Origin: Pilaira anomala
Lineage: Eukaryota; Mucoromycota; Mucoromycetes; Mucorales; Mucoraceae
Length of the DNA stretch: 64,000 nt
Direction: 5' to 3'
Assembly (NCBI GenBank): GCA_025716855.1
Contig: JAIXMQ010000068.1
Location: 62,001-126,000, forward strand
Shown here: piece after piece, positions 34,502-45,082 of the stretch
Numbering within the stretch: the first letter of the stretch is position 1
How the letters are laid out: every line of letters starts with the position of its first letter
The notes under the pieces: generated by a model
What the model was told of the DNA's origin: nothing
Databases searched by the model: none
The model's input: only the letters and a program-made list of their open reading frames with translations
Translations under genes and position numbers: made by a program

Positions 34502-36538
34502 TGCTTAAATGTACGGTGTATGTGGTAATAGTTTTAGATTAAGTAGATTATGAACAAAAAATAGATATACACGAAAAAGGATAGCAATGTGAATCTTTTT
34601 TATATATAGATGCTAAAAGCCCGTCCCAAGTACTGATGATTAATCTAAAATTAAATGATAAAAAAAAATGACAGATCGTATTCTATGAGAAATAATAATT
34701 CAAGTGACTAAAAAAACGCGCGTGCGACGTCGTTACTATGGTTTCTATTTTATGTTCGGTCAGGTGTATCAGCAACGTTTTTTTGTGTAGCATTGTGTAA
34801 TTTAAATCAGTTATTGGTGCCATTGGTCAAATTATTGTGTGCCAACAAGATTGAAAGAAAAGTTTCAAACAATTTATATGATCTTCCATGACTCACTTCT
34901 CCTACTGTTGTTTAAAAAATTCACTATTTCCGCAAATGAATTCTTAGAAATATACAAAAAGCCTTGGCCTTACAATCCATTTCTTTGAGCTCTTTCAAAA
35001 AGTAGTTTCGAATTAATGAATAACGTCAAGATCATTGAAGATCGTATATTCATGCACCTTTTTTCTTTCGGGCTAGTTTTAAAACAAGAATATTTATCAT
35101 TACTCTATAAACTGAATATCACTTACTATTCAGTAATTTATTAGATCTATGTATGAAATAAAATGAATCATGGCATGCACCTGCCTCAAAAATTCCAAAA
35201 GCGATTAGTTATACTTTACTGTTATCTCTAAACAATCAACTGAACATCCTTATGTCGTAATTTCTCTGGCACAATTTTTTTGTTTTTGTTTTTTTTTTTT
35301 TTTTGGTAATACTCTAATATTTTTGTAAAGCATTTGGATTTGTACATAGACAGTAGATATACATACATTGGTTTCACTTTAAAAACATAATATCTGTTAA
35401 TTTGGTTTTTATTTTAAAAACATAATATCTGTTTATTGGTTTTCACTTTAAAAACGTAATATCTGTTTATTTGGTTTACAAGTGAGTCATAAGTACATAA
35501 AAAGAAAAGACCATGTCTGACACTTGAAAAGCCTAATTTTGGAGCATTTTGAGGTGTAACAAGAGTCAAGGGTGTACAACTGGCTTGTAACTATATGTTT
35601 TTAATTTCGATCATCTGCTTTGATGTTGTGGATAACTAAAAGCATGATCATTATTTTAAAGATTCTACATATTTTTTTTTTAAAAGTAAATTCACCTTAT
35701 GGTTGTTATTATATATTTTCAAACACGGTATATACCAAATTATATATAGTGTATCATATGTATTTCGAATGATCTAGATTTATCACAAAATAATTCTCTA
35801 TTGTCCTATTATGACATCGCTGCTGCGGTTGATTATTAATTAAGATCATCTCCTTTTCGTTTCCTTGTAAAAAAAAAATTATACAATGGAAATATGCAAA
35901 TGTTCAAATAATAAACACAGTTGTAGAAAATTAAAAAGAAATGGAATTTTGGAATAAACCTGTTTATGCTTTCATATCCAAGGGGAACATTTTTGCAAAG
36001 TCAACAATATTACCTTTTTTTTTTCTTATAACCCAATCTCAGTTATCCGGTCTTAACAAATAATTAGATGTTCTGCTTAAAGCTGAAGCTTCAGTATAAC
36101 ATTTTATCTTTAGACAATTTTTTTTCTGACAACTGGCATTTGAACAAGTGTTTTTTTTAACAAAATATTCAAGGTGGTTACAGTAATTCAAATTCATAAT
36201 TATTCGGGAATTTGTTTACACGTTATTATCCAAATAAGGTCAAATTTATTTTACTGCTATGACCAAACTGGATGAGTCACCTCTGTCCACAATAAATATT
36301 CAACTATGATATCAAAATTATATACATTTATTTGTGTTGTTTAAAGAACTATTGTTGGTTTTAGAGCGTAATTTATGAAACATTGAAAACAAATAGATCA
36401 AGGAGAGAAAGAGAGGGAGAGAGAGGTTTATGAATACAAGGATGTGTGTTTAGAGAACAAATTCTGTACTTGCAGAAATGTAGTAAATGAAAAAAAAGGG
36501 GGATAAAGAAAAAAAAAACTTTAACCCTATGCAAAATA
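34502..36538. other. Intergenic, 2.0 kb
   Basis: Promoter side of arrestin copy 2 and 3' flank of the membrane protein gene. It contains a 34-bp tandem repeat (35368-35478) and T/A tracts; no gene was recognised. Confidence 0.5.
35368..35478. repeat. Tandem repeat, about 34 bp x 3.2
   Basis: Three consecutive copies of a unit beginning TTGGTTT and containing TTTAAAAACATAATATCTGT start at 35368, 35402 and 35436; a fourth partial copy starts at 35471. Copies differ by a few bases, so this is not slippage of a simple motif. Confidence 0.85.
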
Positions 36539-38053
36539 TTATGAAAATGGTGATGATATATGGGCCAGACTACCTGATCCGCGTCGTAGAGATAGCGGAC
36601 GTATAGAGGATATCACACTGCAACTACTTATCGAATGTCGCCTCAATGGATCTTCATCTAATTGTGATGGTACAGAACCTCTTATGTTGGTCGGTAAAGC
36701 ATATAGTGGCGGGGCACTAGGGGCACAAGGCGTGTATGCTGGCGGTGGCAGTAAATCAGAAGAAAACGAATCTATACTTCGCGATAGAGATATATGCTGT
36801 GATGATGGTATACTTTGTGAAGAGATTGGCAAACGTTGGTCGGTTACTCTTAGTTCTTCTCTATTTAGAGGAATTTGCTCACTGCCATATTCATCTTCAA
36901 ATGGATTTTCGCTTTTTGGTGTTGAACTGATTTCTTTAGCTGATGGTGCTGAAGGTGATACTGACGATGTAGTCTGAGAAACCATAGATAATGTTTGATT
37001 CTGCCTGTAATTGCAATATCTACTTGGTTCTGAGTGAATTGGTAACGTGGGAGGTGCTGAAGGTAACACATTACATGTATTTTCAGACTTTTGATTGAAT
37101 CCAGGATTAATTGGATCTATAAAAGGATTGTTGTCGAAATTGAGGACAGTTGTATTGCCGCTTTCGGACAAGAGACTAGAAGAATGGACATTAGGTAGTG
37201 ATGGAGAAAATCCAGGTTGATGGGTATGAGATGAGAGTGTTGATGATGAGGGTGTTGGTGATGAGGGTGTTGGTGATGAGGGTGTTGGTGATGAGGGTGT
37301 TGGTGATGAGGGTGGAGAAGATGTCGTTGATTGTGCCATTTCTAAATCTTCTTTTCTCTTTCTTTTACGAATTCTCATTCGAACTAAAATGAATGTGCCT
37401 ACAAGAAGAGCAATGCCACCAATGCTACCTACAATAGAAAGTGCCAATACTAATTGATGGTAGGCATTTCGGCCTTGTATGAGCTGTTCGACTATTTCAG
37501 TTTCTAAAGGTATTTCGTCCTCAGGAGTATCTGAATTGGGGTCGTCAATTTGATTATCACCGCCCTTTTGGTTTGCAGGATTTGTATTTGCAGTATAAAT
37601 ATTTGTAGGTGCTTCTGTAGCAACAATAATAATTGTAGTGACTATAGTATTGCTAGGATGAGAATCATCATCATTTGAATTTTTGTCATTTTTATCATCT
37701 TTTTTTCCATGATCATTATTGTCATTTTCATGGTCTGTGTTCTCTTTTTCATGATTTTTTTCATCTCTTTTGTCATTTTCGTCATTTTCATCATTCTTCT
37801 TACTTTTATCATCATATTCATTGCCTTTATAGTCTTTATAGTCTTTATTTTCGAAACTTTGGTATTTCTTTTCCCATTCTGCTAAAACAATTTTACGTTG
37901 AAGTCTTTTGTTGGTTGGTGTTTCTTTTAGAATAGAAGTTGTTCCTGTTACTGCTCTTACTGTTTTAGATGTTTCTATACAATATGTGCTGCAAAAAAAT
38001 GATAGGCAAGTGATAATCAATAGCAAAAATTTTAAACGATATGTTGTCATCAT
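36539..38053 (-). CDS. Single-pass membrane protein with PPxY and PSAP motifs
   Basis: Intronless, 504 aa. An N-terminal signal peptide (MTTYRLKFLLLIITCLSFFCS, cleavage near TYC) leads to a lumenal or extracellular segment very rich in Asp, Asn, Lys and Glu (about residues 70-130), then one transmembrane helix LVLALSIVGSIGGIALLVGTFILV at about 200-223, a stop-transfer RMRIRKRKRK, and a long Ser/Pro cytoplasmic tail. The tail has a SPTPS repeat, PSAP tetrapeptides (LPSAPP, SPSAPS, APSAPP) and two PPxY motifs (PPPAY, PPLY). PPxY binds WW domains of Rsp5/Nedd4 ligases and PSAP-type motifs bind ESCRT-I UEV domains, so the protein may be a ubiquitin-ligase adaptor sorted to multivesicular bodies; this is inference. 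No family name could be given. Confidence 0.8.
   Translation of the reverse strand: MMTTYRLKFLLLIITCLSFFCSTYCIETSKTVRAVTGTTSILKETPTNKRLQRKIVLAEWEKKYQSFENKDYKDYKGNEYDDKSKKNDENDENDKRDEKNHEKENTDHENDNNDHGKKDDKNDKNSNDDDSHPSNTIVTTIIIVATEAPTNIYTANTNPANQKGGDNQIDDPNSDTPEDEIPLETEIVEQLIQGRNAYHQLVLALSIVGSIGGIALLVGTFILVRMRIRKRKRKEDLEMAQSTTSSPPSSPTPSSPTPSSPTPSSPTPSSSTLSSHTHQPGFSPSLPNVHSSSLLSESGNTTVLNFDNNPFIDPINPGFNQKSENTCNVLPSAPPTLPIHSEPSRYCNYRQNQTLSMVSQTTSSVSPSAPSAKEISSTPKSENPFEDEYGSEQIPLNREELRVTDQRLPISSQSIPSSQHISLSRSIDSFSSDLLPPPAYTPCAPSAPPLYALPTNIRGSVPSQLDEDPLRRHSISSCSVISSIRPLSLRRGSGSLAHISSPFS
37245..37315 (-). repeat. 15-bp coding tandem repeat (SPTPS units)
   Basis: About 4.5 near-identical 15-bp units (plus strand GATGAGGGTGTTGGT) within the membrane protein gene encode repeated SPTPS. 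Copy number is likely variable. Confidence 0.85.
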
Positions 38054-38976
38054 TATGTTAACGATGCTTTGATCCTATTGTTAGCGTTGATTTTTCGGGT
38101 TATGTAATAGAGAAAGAGTGCTTTCTGAAAAAATTAAACAATTTTTTTTTCTTTAGCTGACTTGAAAAAAGTTCGGACTAAGGCGTTTCTACGCGTGCTA
38201 TTAACCAATGGATCGAATATATCGAAGCGGCGATGGCTCTTTACAGTAACAATACTTGACAACTACCCTTGATTTATTCCTGATGTAATTATAGATATAC
38301 TCGGACACAAATTCATAACAAGTATTCTCTTGAAGAACAAGTAACTTACTCTTTGGATTGTATATGTTAAGAAGGGGCCATTGTGCTGATACAACTTCTA
38401 CTATTCTAAGAATGTCATAGCACAAACACTCGTGTAACTTTTATTTTCCCCTTTATGTCTGTTTTGTTAATTAAGGAAATGGCCAAACTCACAGACTTGA
38501 TTGAAACTAGAATTGAGTAAATTTATTTATAGCTGTCTACTAAGTAACAAGTAAGTACTTATTTTTTCAAAAAAAAAACAGTAGCGCGGACAGGGTATTC
38601 ATGATGGTGCGTTTTCCTTCATGTATGCTGATCTAGCCATAAACAACAATTTCATTTAATTTTAGAAAACCCTGGCTACACACATGTTCAAATCTAACTT
38701 CTGTTGATAACAAAGTTGCGTATTTTTCATTCAAGTACATACGTGCAATTAGTGAGCTTTAATTACTCATGTGATTATATTAAATGATCCGTGATACCCT
38801 AGCAAGCATATCAAAGAAAAGACCCATTTGCACAAGTATAAACAACAAAAATAAAAAAAAAAAGATTTACAAAAAGGAATTATCCAAAACGACTAATGAA
38901 TCTATGATAGGATTCATACAGTCAAATTTCTTCATTTTAAATTTTTATTAATCGAGAATTTTGATTGATAAAATAT
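38054..38976. other. Intergenic with an unassigned open frame
   Basis: Between the membrane protein start and the eL22 stop. A minus-strand frame of 74 codons (38201-38425) has unusually balanced composition for this DNA (VEVVSAQWPLLNIYNPKS) but no recognisable domain, start context or splice partners; it may be a relic. The rest is A/T-rich. Confidence 0.35.
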
Positions 38977-39410
38977 TTATTCCTCATCTTCGTTCTCCTC
39001 ATCGTTGGCAATGTTGAAGTAACGGAGCTCGAAGGTTTGCTTGTCAGAAGCAATGACACGGAGCCAATCACGAATTTGGTTCTTCTTCAAGAACTTCTTG
39101 GTGAGGTACTTGAGGTAACGCTTGGAGAAAGGAATGTTGGTGACAACAGTGATCTTGTTATCAGCAGAACGAGAGATGGTAACGGCCTCACCGAGGTTGT
39201 TGGTACGACCATCAACCTTGATACGATCGTGAAGGTACTTCTCCTATAATATTCATATTTTGTTTAGTTGTTTTCTTCTATATATACGTTTCATATTTCG
39301 TTACTTACGAAAGCGGCAGCATCGAAGATCTTGTCGTTAGCGGGACCGGAACAGTCGATAACGAACTTGGACTTCTTGACAGCAGAGGTGGTAGCCTTGA
39401 CGGGAGCCAT
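38977..39410 (-). CDS. RPL22: 60S ribosomal protein eL22
   Basis: Two exons, 39309-39410 and 38977-39243 (122 aa; eL22 is usually 120-130 aa). The sequence runs [65 protein letters not shown] and an acidic tail NDEENEDEE, all diagnostic of eL22. Codons are more G/C-rich than in neighbouring genes, consistent with high expression. The intron (39244-39308) is 65 nt. Confidence 0.97.
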
Positions 39411-40580
39411 TTTGAATATTTAAATGAAAAGAAGGATTTTGACACTTCTACTTTTGATCCACCTCAATATACTTCTCAAGGGAAAATTTTTTAGGTGGCT
39501 TTTGTGACCATTCATTCTGTCCTTCTCTTTTGACAGATCTACTCTTTTATTGAATCGCCGTGTTATGTCCTTAGGATAGGAACCTGCGTATTCATGTAGT
39601 AAAGTAAATGAAAATGTAAAAAAAAAAGTTCAATTGCTTTTAAATTATGATATGTATTTCCAAGAAAATGATTAAAGAAATAAACATTTTATGTGACATC
39701 GAATATTTAACCAAAAGATTCGATACTGCAAATAATGGTGAATTCTGGGCGCCACAAAAAAAAAAAAAGTCTGGATGTAATCATGGGGGCAATCTTGAGG
39801 GAAGCTTATTGGATGATAGATGAAGACAAGGCACTTTAACAAAAAAGAATGGTTTTATTTATGCATATCACAACATGTCGAAGAAAATTAGGCTTAATCT
39901 GGTCTTTATGTTTATTACTTTTTTTTTACTATTATCGTAATTATTTAAAAAAAATTACTAGTACTTTAGTCTTTACAAATTCAAAGTTTCCCAAGATTAA
40001 CCACGAGGAGGCCAACTAGCTGAAGCCTCTTAACATACATATTATAACACTGTTTACATATAATGTTAAAATATATATACAATATATATACATATAAATA
40101 TCTAACTAAACAACTTGTTTTTAAAACGACCCAAATTTTATTTTCTTTTCTCTCTTATCACCACGAAGGTAGACGGGTTGTTTTCCATACTTGATGAAGA
40201 AGGTATAGTAGCGATGTTTTTTGCAGTAGAAGTTTCTGGTCCCCGGTCCGTTGTTAGTAATATTTATTTTGTTAAAGATAGAAAGAAACTGGCTAAAAAC
40301 CTGAAGTTGATACTCAATATTATTTACAAATGCAACATTTTCGCCGGCTCTAATATTAAAAGAACAAACTATATGGGGTTCAAGTGTATAAATCAATTCG
40401 TTATCTATGGCCTTCAAATGATTTGACCAAATTTATAGATACGTATTCAAAGAAGAATTACTATTTGATTATCCCACTTCTCCTGCCTAGTTTCGCTCTG
40501 ATAAGGTGACCGTCAGCGGGCGAAGAGAGTAGTTCGACTCGTCATTCTTATAATTTTGGACACATCAATCAAATAAAGCA
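39411..40580. other. eL22 promoter side and decayed sequence
   Basis: The first few hundred bases are the eL22 promoter. Further right, a minus-strand frame of 98 codons at 40121-40417 (ending YCKKHRYYTFFIKYGKQPVYLRGDKREKK) has non-random composition but no family I recognise and lies directly next to the 18S rRNA fragment; it may be a relic of an inserted element. Confidence 0.35.
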
Positions 40581-40589
40581 TAGGGTTAT

Positions 40590-40661
40590 TTGTACTTAGA
40601 CATATATGGTTCAATCTTTGAGGCAAGCATATGGCTACTAGCAGGATCAACCAGGTAACTC
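40590..40661 (-). rRNA. Truncated, mutated 5' end of 18S rRNA
   Basis: The minus strand starts with TTACCTGGTTGATCCTGC, the universal 5' end of eukaryotic small-subunit rRNA, and continues in register through CATATGCTTG, CTCAAAGATT, TGTCTAAGTA for about 70 bases before similarity is lost. Compared with the usual fungal sequence, the differences I can see are all transitions (for example GCTAGTAGCC for GCCAGTAGTC, ATTGAACC for ATTAAGCC). No other rRNA region is recognisable in the window, so this is a nonfunctional fragment and not an rDNA unit. Confidence 0.85.
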
Positions 40662-42931
40662 TATATAAAAAGAGCGTGTTATACCACCAGGTATATTCGA
40701 TTGACTATGACACGTAGACATTAGTCTCACTCTGCGATTCAAATTCTCAGAGAATCAGTAACTTTACTGCTGACTAAAACCCTTTACTTTATATATTAAC
40801 GAATCTCTCCTCGTCTTCATTAGTGGTGAAAACGATGTACTTAATTGTACATTCCCTGGGGCAATTTCTGCTCGTTCCAAGAGCGTAATTAAGTAAATTA
40901 CTTCAGTCTTAATGTACCATTATCCTTATATTACAAAAGAAGAAAGGAAGATATTTTTACCCTCATAAAAGCTGATGAAACGTTAAAAGATACAGAAGCA
41001 ATTGTGAAGGGCATTTCGCTGGTCTCTTATACCAACGACTTATACATTGCTTTATTAAAATTGAGTAAATTAACTTGTTTATATTCTTTTTGATGACACT
41101 TCGTCTAAAACTAATTGTTTTTCATTAGATTATTTCTTTATCAAAGCGGCCACTTGATCGGTAGTATACACAAAGAAGCTTGGTACCAAGATCAAGTCTA
41201 CGCCGATACGAGGCATTTGACTACTTTAAGAGAGCCAAAGTTACTCCCGCCGTTTACCCGCGCTTGATTGAATTTCTTCACTTTGACATTCAAAGCACTA
41301 AACAGAAATCACATTGCGTCAAAATCATTTTCTGACCACCACAATGCTATGTTTGACGCTGTGTTTCTGTCCGATTTAACTACATCATTAAAAGGCAAGA
41401 GATAAAAAAAATACTTAATACTGAAGAGGAATTAACACGTCGTCTGGCTCGTTTTTGTAGGACTGAATGCTTTGTAACTACGATTAAATATTTACAAAAA
41501 CTGAGGCAAATATCTGAGGAAGAAAAGGAAGTCAGGCGATATATTTTCCTGTGAGGATAAACCTGCCTAAGCAACTGAAGCGGATGTCGAAGCAGATTTA
41601 ATAAAGAAGGCAAAACAAACTCCGTGAAAATGCTTAAAATACGTTAAATCTACTCTTCCTCACCCCTCTCTCATTGATTCCGTTGAGGTAATCAACTCAC
41701 AGTTCCATGATCTATCTTCATCGATCTATGGCTCAAGAATGACAAATGAAGGAATTACGTATAATATATTTTAAGAAATGCTCAGTAAGTTACCCCCACC
41801 TTCAATCCTACTGAAATTGCACACTTCTTTCTGACTGTTATGTTACTACAAGTATGCGTAGTTGATATTTTAATATTTTTTATTTACAATTACAGTTAAT
41901 ATGTTTCCTTTTTGTAGAGAAACATCGTGTTGGGCTTGAAGCAACTCCGGGCAATTTATCAAACTGGTCAGGAAGACTCGATTAATTTCTTAAAGTCTGG
42001 AAATTCATGTATTATTTTCTGCAGTAACTATTCTCAAAGCTCTGTTGACACAGATACATATGACACTTTGGATGCTTAATTGATGTAAGAAGAGCGTTTA
42101 CGTAGAGTATTGAAGATTTCTACCAATAAGGTTAATAATATCAAGTTAGATGACAATATACTAAAGTTGTAATGACTGAGAGAATCTTCTTCTTTTGGAA
42201 GAAAATGACTTATAATTTTGCTTATTACCTTTCTCCCTCTTCTTGCCTTTTTTTTATTTAAACACTAATAAGCTGGTTTTCATTATTTATGTCTTAATGT
42301 TTACATGAAAGGCTTTTTTTTTAAATAAAAAAAAAATAATTACTTAATAACTACATCTTTTTTTATTATATGCTCCTGTTGTAACAGCTACCACTTGTAC
42401 CAATCAATATCTTAAAGAAAAAAAAAACATAATCGTCATTTGCTCAAAAATATGATACAATACCTACAATATGAGACAAAATCTACTTTGCATATACAAC
42501 CACGATGTACGTCTTGACACTACTGCACACATTTCTTTTACATTTACATAGTAGTATAACCACATGATATTCCGATTCTTGTTCTATTTAAGAAGAACCT
42601 ACTATATCTTAATGGAATTGAGATTATAGAGTGCCAGTAAGTTCTTTTTACTGTTTATTTCGCAATTCTCATATCTTAAATCCTTCATCCACTTAACTAG
42701 GTAGCTTATCAAACTTATAACTAATGTAAATTAACTATAAAAATAAAACATACTTTTTATTACATAAGTGTAATAATAAAATTGCAATGTACACGTATAA
42801 TTAAATGTAGGTTTAGGATATTATAGAATAATTAGTATGTAGTTAATGAATATTAAACATAGTATCATTTGTTTCATGCAGATGTTCAAGATCATTCACA
42901 CTATATCGGCAAAACACATGTCAGATTTTTT
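40662..42931. other. Decayed region with broken plus-strand frames
   Basis: No intact gene. Between about 41140 and 42180 the plus strand shows less A/T-rich, protein-like patches interrupted by stops and frame changes: HKEAWYQDQVYADTRHLTTL (about 41168-41227), SDHHNAMFDAVFLSDLTTSL (near 41330), RRLARFCRTECFVTTIKYL in another frame (near 41440) and IVLGLKQLRAIYQTGQEDSI (near 41925). This is what an old inactivated gene or mobile element looks like. I do not recognise the family. 42200-42931 is plain A/T-rich DNA. Confidence 0.35.
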
Positions 42932-44590
42932 TTATTTATCTTTTGACGTTATATTATCGAGTTTACCTAAATCGAATACGTCGAAGGATTGATTTAAGCT
43001 ACGACTGTAGTTTTCAGTAATTGTATTGGAAATTCTGGCTTTTGATGCAAAAAGGAGAATATTCTGATTATTATCGATCTTTACACATTTCCATTGCAAG
43101 CCCCGCATTGGAAATAAAGATAGCACTATGGGTGAGTAAACATTGCTGACTCTGATATTTGGCCTATTTTCAGTTTCACCAAATTGTAACATATCATTCT
43201 TTGTACATAGAGTCCAGCAAGTCCTGAGAGAATAAGCTAATTCTTTCTGAAGCATTGCTAATTTCTTTTATACTTGTGATTATATCGTATGCGTTCTGTA
43301 CCGTAACTTTCGCGTGGTTTAGAATGCCTTTTGAATCTGCTAAAAATGATTCCAACGAGCTATTTATATTAAATTAACTCGCGTAGATGTTTCTTGAGCC
43401 AAAGCGGCAAACTGTTCAATGACTGTTATTATTTGCGCAGAATATCTTTGTAATCTACGGTTATATGCAACAATATCATTTATCAACTCTTTTTTAATCG
43501 AGTTGGAAACATGACAACAATTAACTAAGTATAAAATCTCTTGAATAGCATTAGAAAGTATAGTAGGTAAGCGTTATTAATGGGAACAAGTACTTCTCTA
43601 TGACTTTTTTTTATTAAGCCTTTTTTTAATGAACGGAAATTGGATAAATATTTTTAAAAATAAATACTGACTTAATTTATTTTGAAAAGTTTTGACATAA
43701 TAGTTGTTATAGGTTGTTGCCAGTGTAATACAAGCTGAAGAAAGGCACTATGAGTATTCTTTTTAGCCTGAAAGCGGGCGCTTGGACAATGGATAATCTT
43801 GAAAATATTGATCAAGTGCACGACCAATATTGGGTACTGATGAATACTTAACTTGAAGTTCTTGACTACTGAGATTTCCAAAAATCAACATGCAAACGCT
43901 ATACCAGAATTTTTGGCTGAAAATTTCGTTCGGTATTACTGCTAATTATATAATAATTTAAATGAAAAGTTGTGCCTTATAAATAACCTCTCTGTTGAAT
44001 GCGGAAATTATTTTAACTTTGTTTGTAAATGTGTCAGAATATCGTGGTCGGATAACCATTTTAAGAAGTATTTTGACAGAATAGTATTCATATTTACTAC
44101 CAAAAATACGATTGATATTCTGATTAATTGTTTCTTGAATGATGATACGAGTTTGAGATGATTTAAAACTTTCAGCAACCCTCTTGGTCTTTAGAGTGCC
44201 TACTTCTCTTTTTTTTTTTTTTTTTTTTGCTTCCAATTCTTGAGGCATGTCTTTTTTCCTTTTTTTTCTAGTGGGTTATATAAGAGTAAGTAATGATATA
44301 TTTTAAGATATATAGACAACATTTACCCCGCCTCCAGGTCTTCGTCGCTGCTGCTCATTATCATCAGGAAGGTTAAACATTTTATCCCGTTTTTTCTTAC
44401 GAAGAAGCTCTTCTTCTTTGCACAGGGTATAAAACAATTCTCAGCATTATTTAGAGAATACATATAGGTAGTATGAAGAAAGAAAAAGAGATAAAAGGCT
44501 ATTACTGAAAAAGAACTTAAATAAAATGAACAATTTATCAGTGATGTGGGGCATTTACCTGTTTCTCGCAAGAGATTACTTTTCAATATG
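42932..44590 (-). pseudogene. Degenerate multi-exon gene of unknown family
   Basis: On the minus strand a series of protein-like segments is separated by stops and frame changes. From 5' to 3': RKKRDKMFNLPDDNEQQRRR (near 44400-44330) ending at a good GTAAAT donor; after an AG at 44269-44270, MPQELEA with a poly-Lys run and VGTLKTKRVAESFKSSQTR (44248-43958); FWYSVCMLIFGNLSSQELQV (about 43910-43850) running to YPLSKRPLSG and breaking there; NSIKKELINDIVAYNRRLQR (about 43510-43450); and a final 107-codon frame (42932-43255). Helical, Leu/Gln-rich composition suggests a real cytosolic or nuclear protein once, but I recognise no domain. A live gene with introns I failed to resolve cannot be excluded. 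Confidence 0.35.
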
Positions 44591-45082
44591 ACAAGCAGTC
44601 CATAAATAGAAACTCAACTGATATTATCTCTCTTGTTTTTTTTTATTAAATAAAGATCATAAGAAGTCTCGCCATACTTAGTCTTTTCCCCCTTTTTTTT
44701 ATGACAATATCTCAGTGGTGATTTATTATGAACTGATTAATATTTGCAGAACTACATCCAGTTCATGTAATAACCAATTATTTTTATTTTGCAATTTTCC
44801 CAAATTTAAAAAAGCCAGGTAAACTCTCAAACCCCCCATTATAACCATTATTGTCATACAAGGAAGGAATTAGGGACAAACGTAAAAAGACTGCTGAATT
44901 ACAAGGAAATCTTTTAAGTTTTTTTTTTTTTTGAACTGTAAAAAATGTCATCATTTCTGTACATTTCGTCATTTTGAAAAGTTTTAAACCCAGTGGAAAA
45001 TCCATTTATAGATAACCTTTTTTTTTCTTTTTCTTTTTTTTTTCCTTTGCAAAATATCTATCTTTTTTCTTTATATAACTCC
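44591..45082. other. Intergenic, DHHC gene promoter
   Basis: A/T-rich stretch ending in a long pyrimidine tract (45019-45075) just before the DHHC palmitoyltransferase ATG. No other feature was seen. Confidence 0.5.

Noticed and set aside
40590..40661. A functional rDNA unit
   Set aside because: Only about 70 bases of 18S are present, with many substitutions, and no 5.8S, 28S or remaining 18S sequence is recognisable on either strand.
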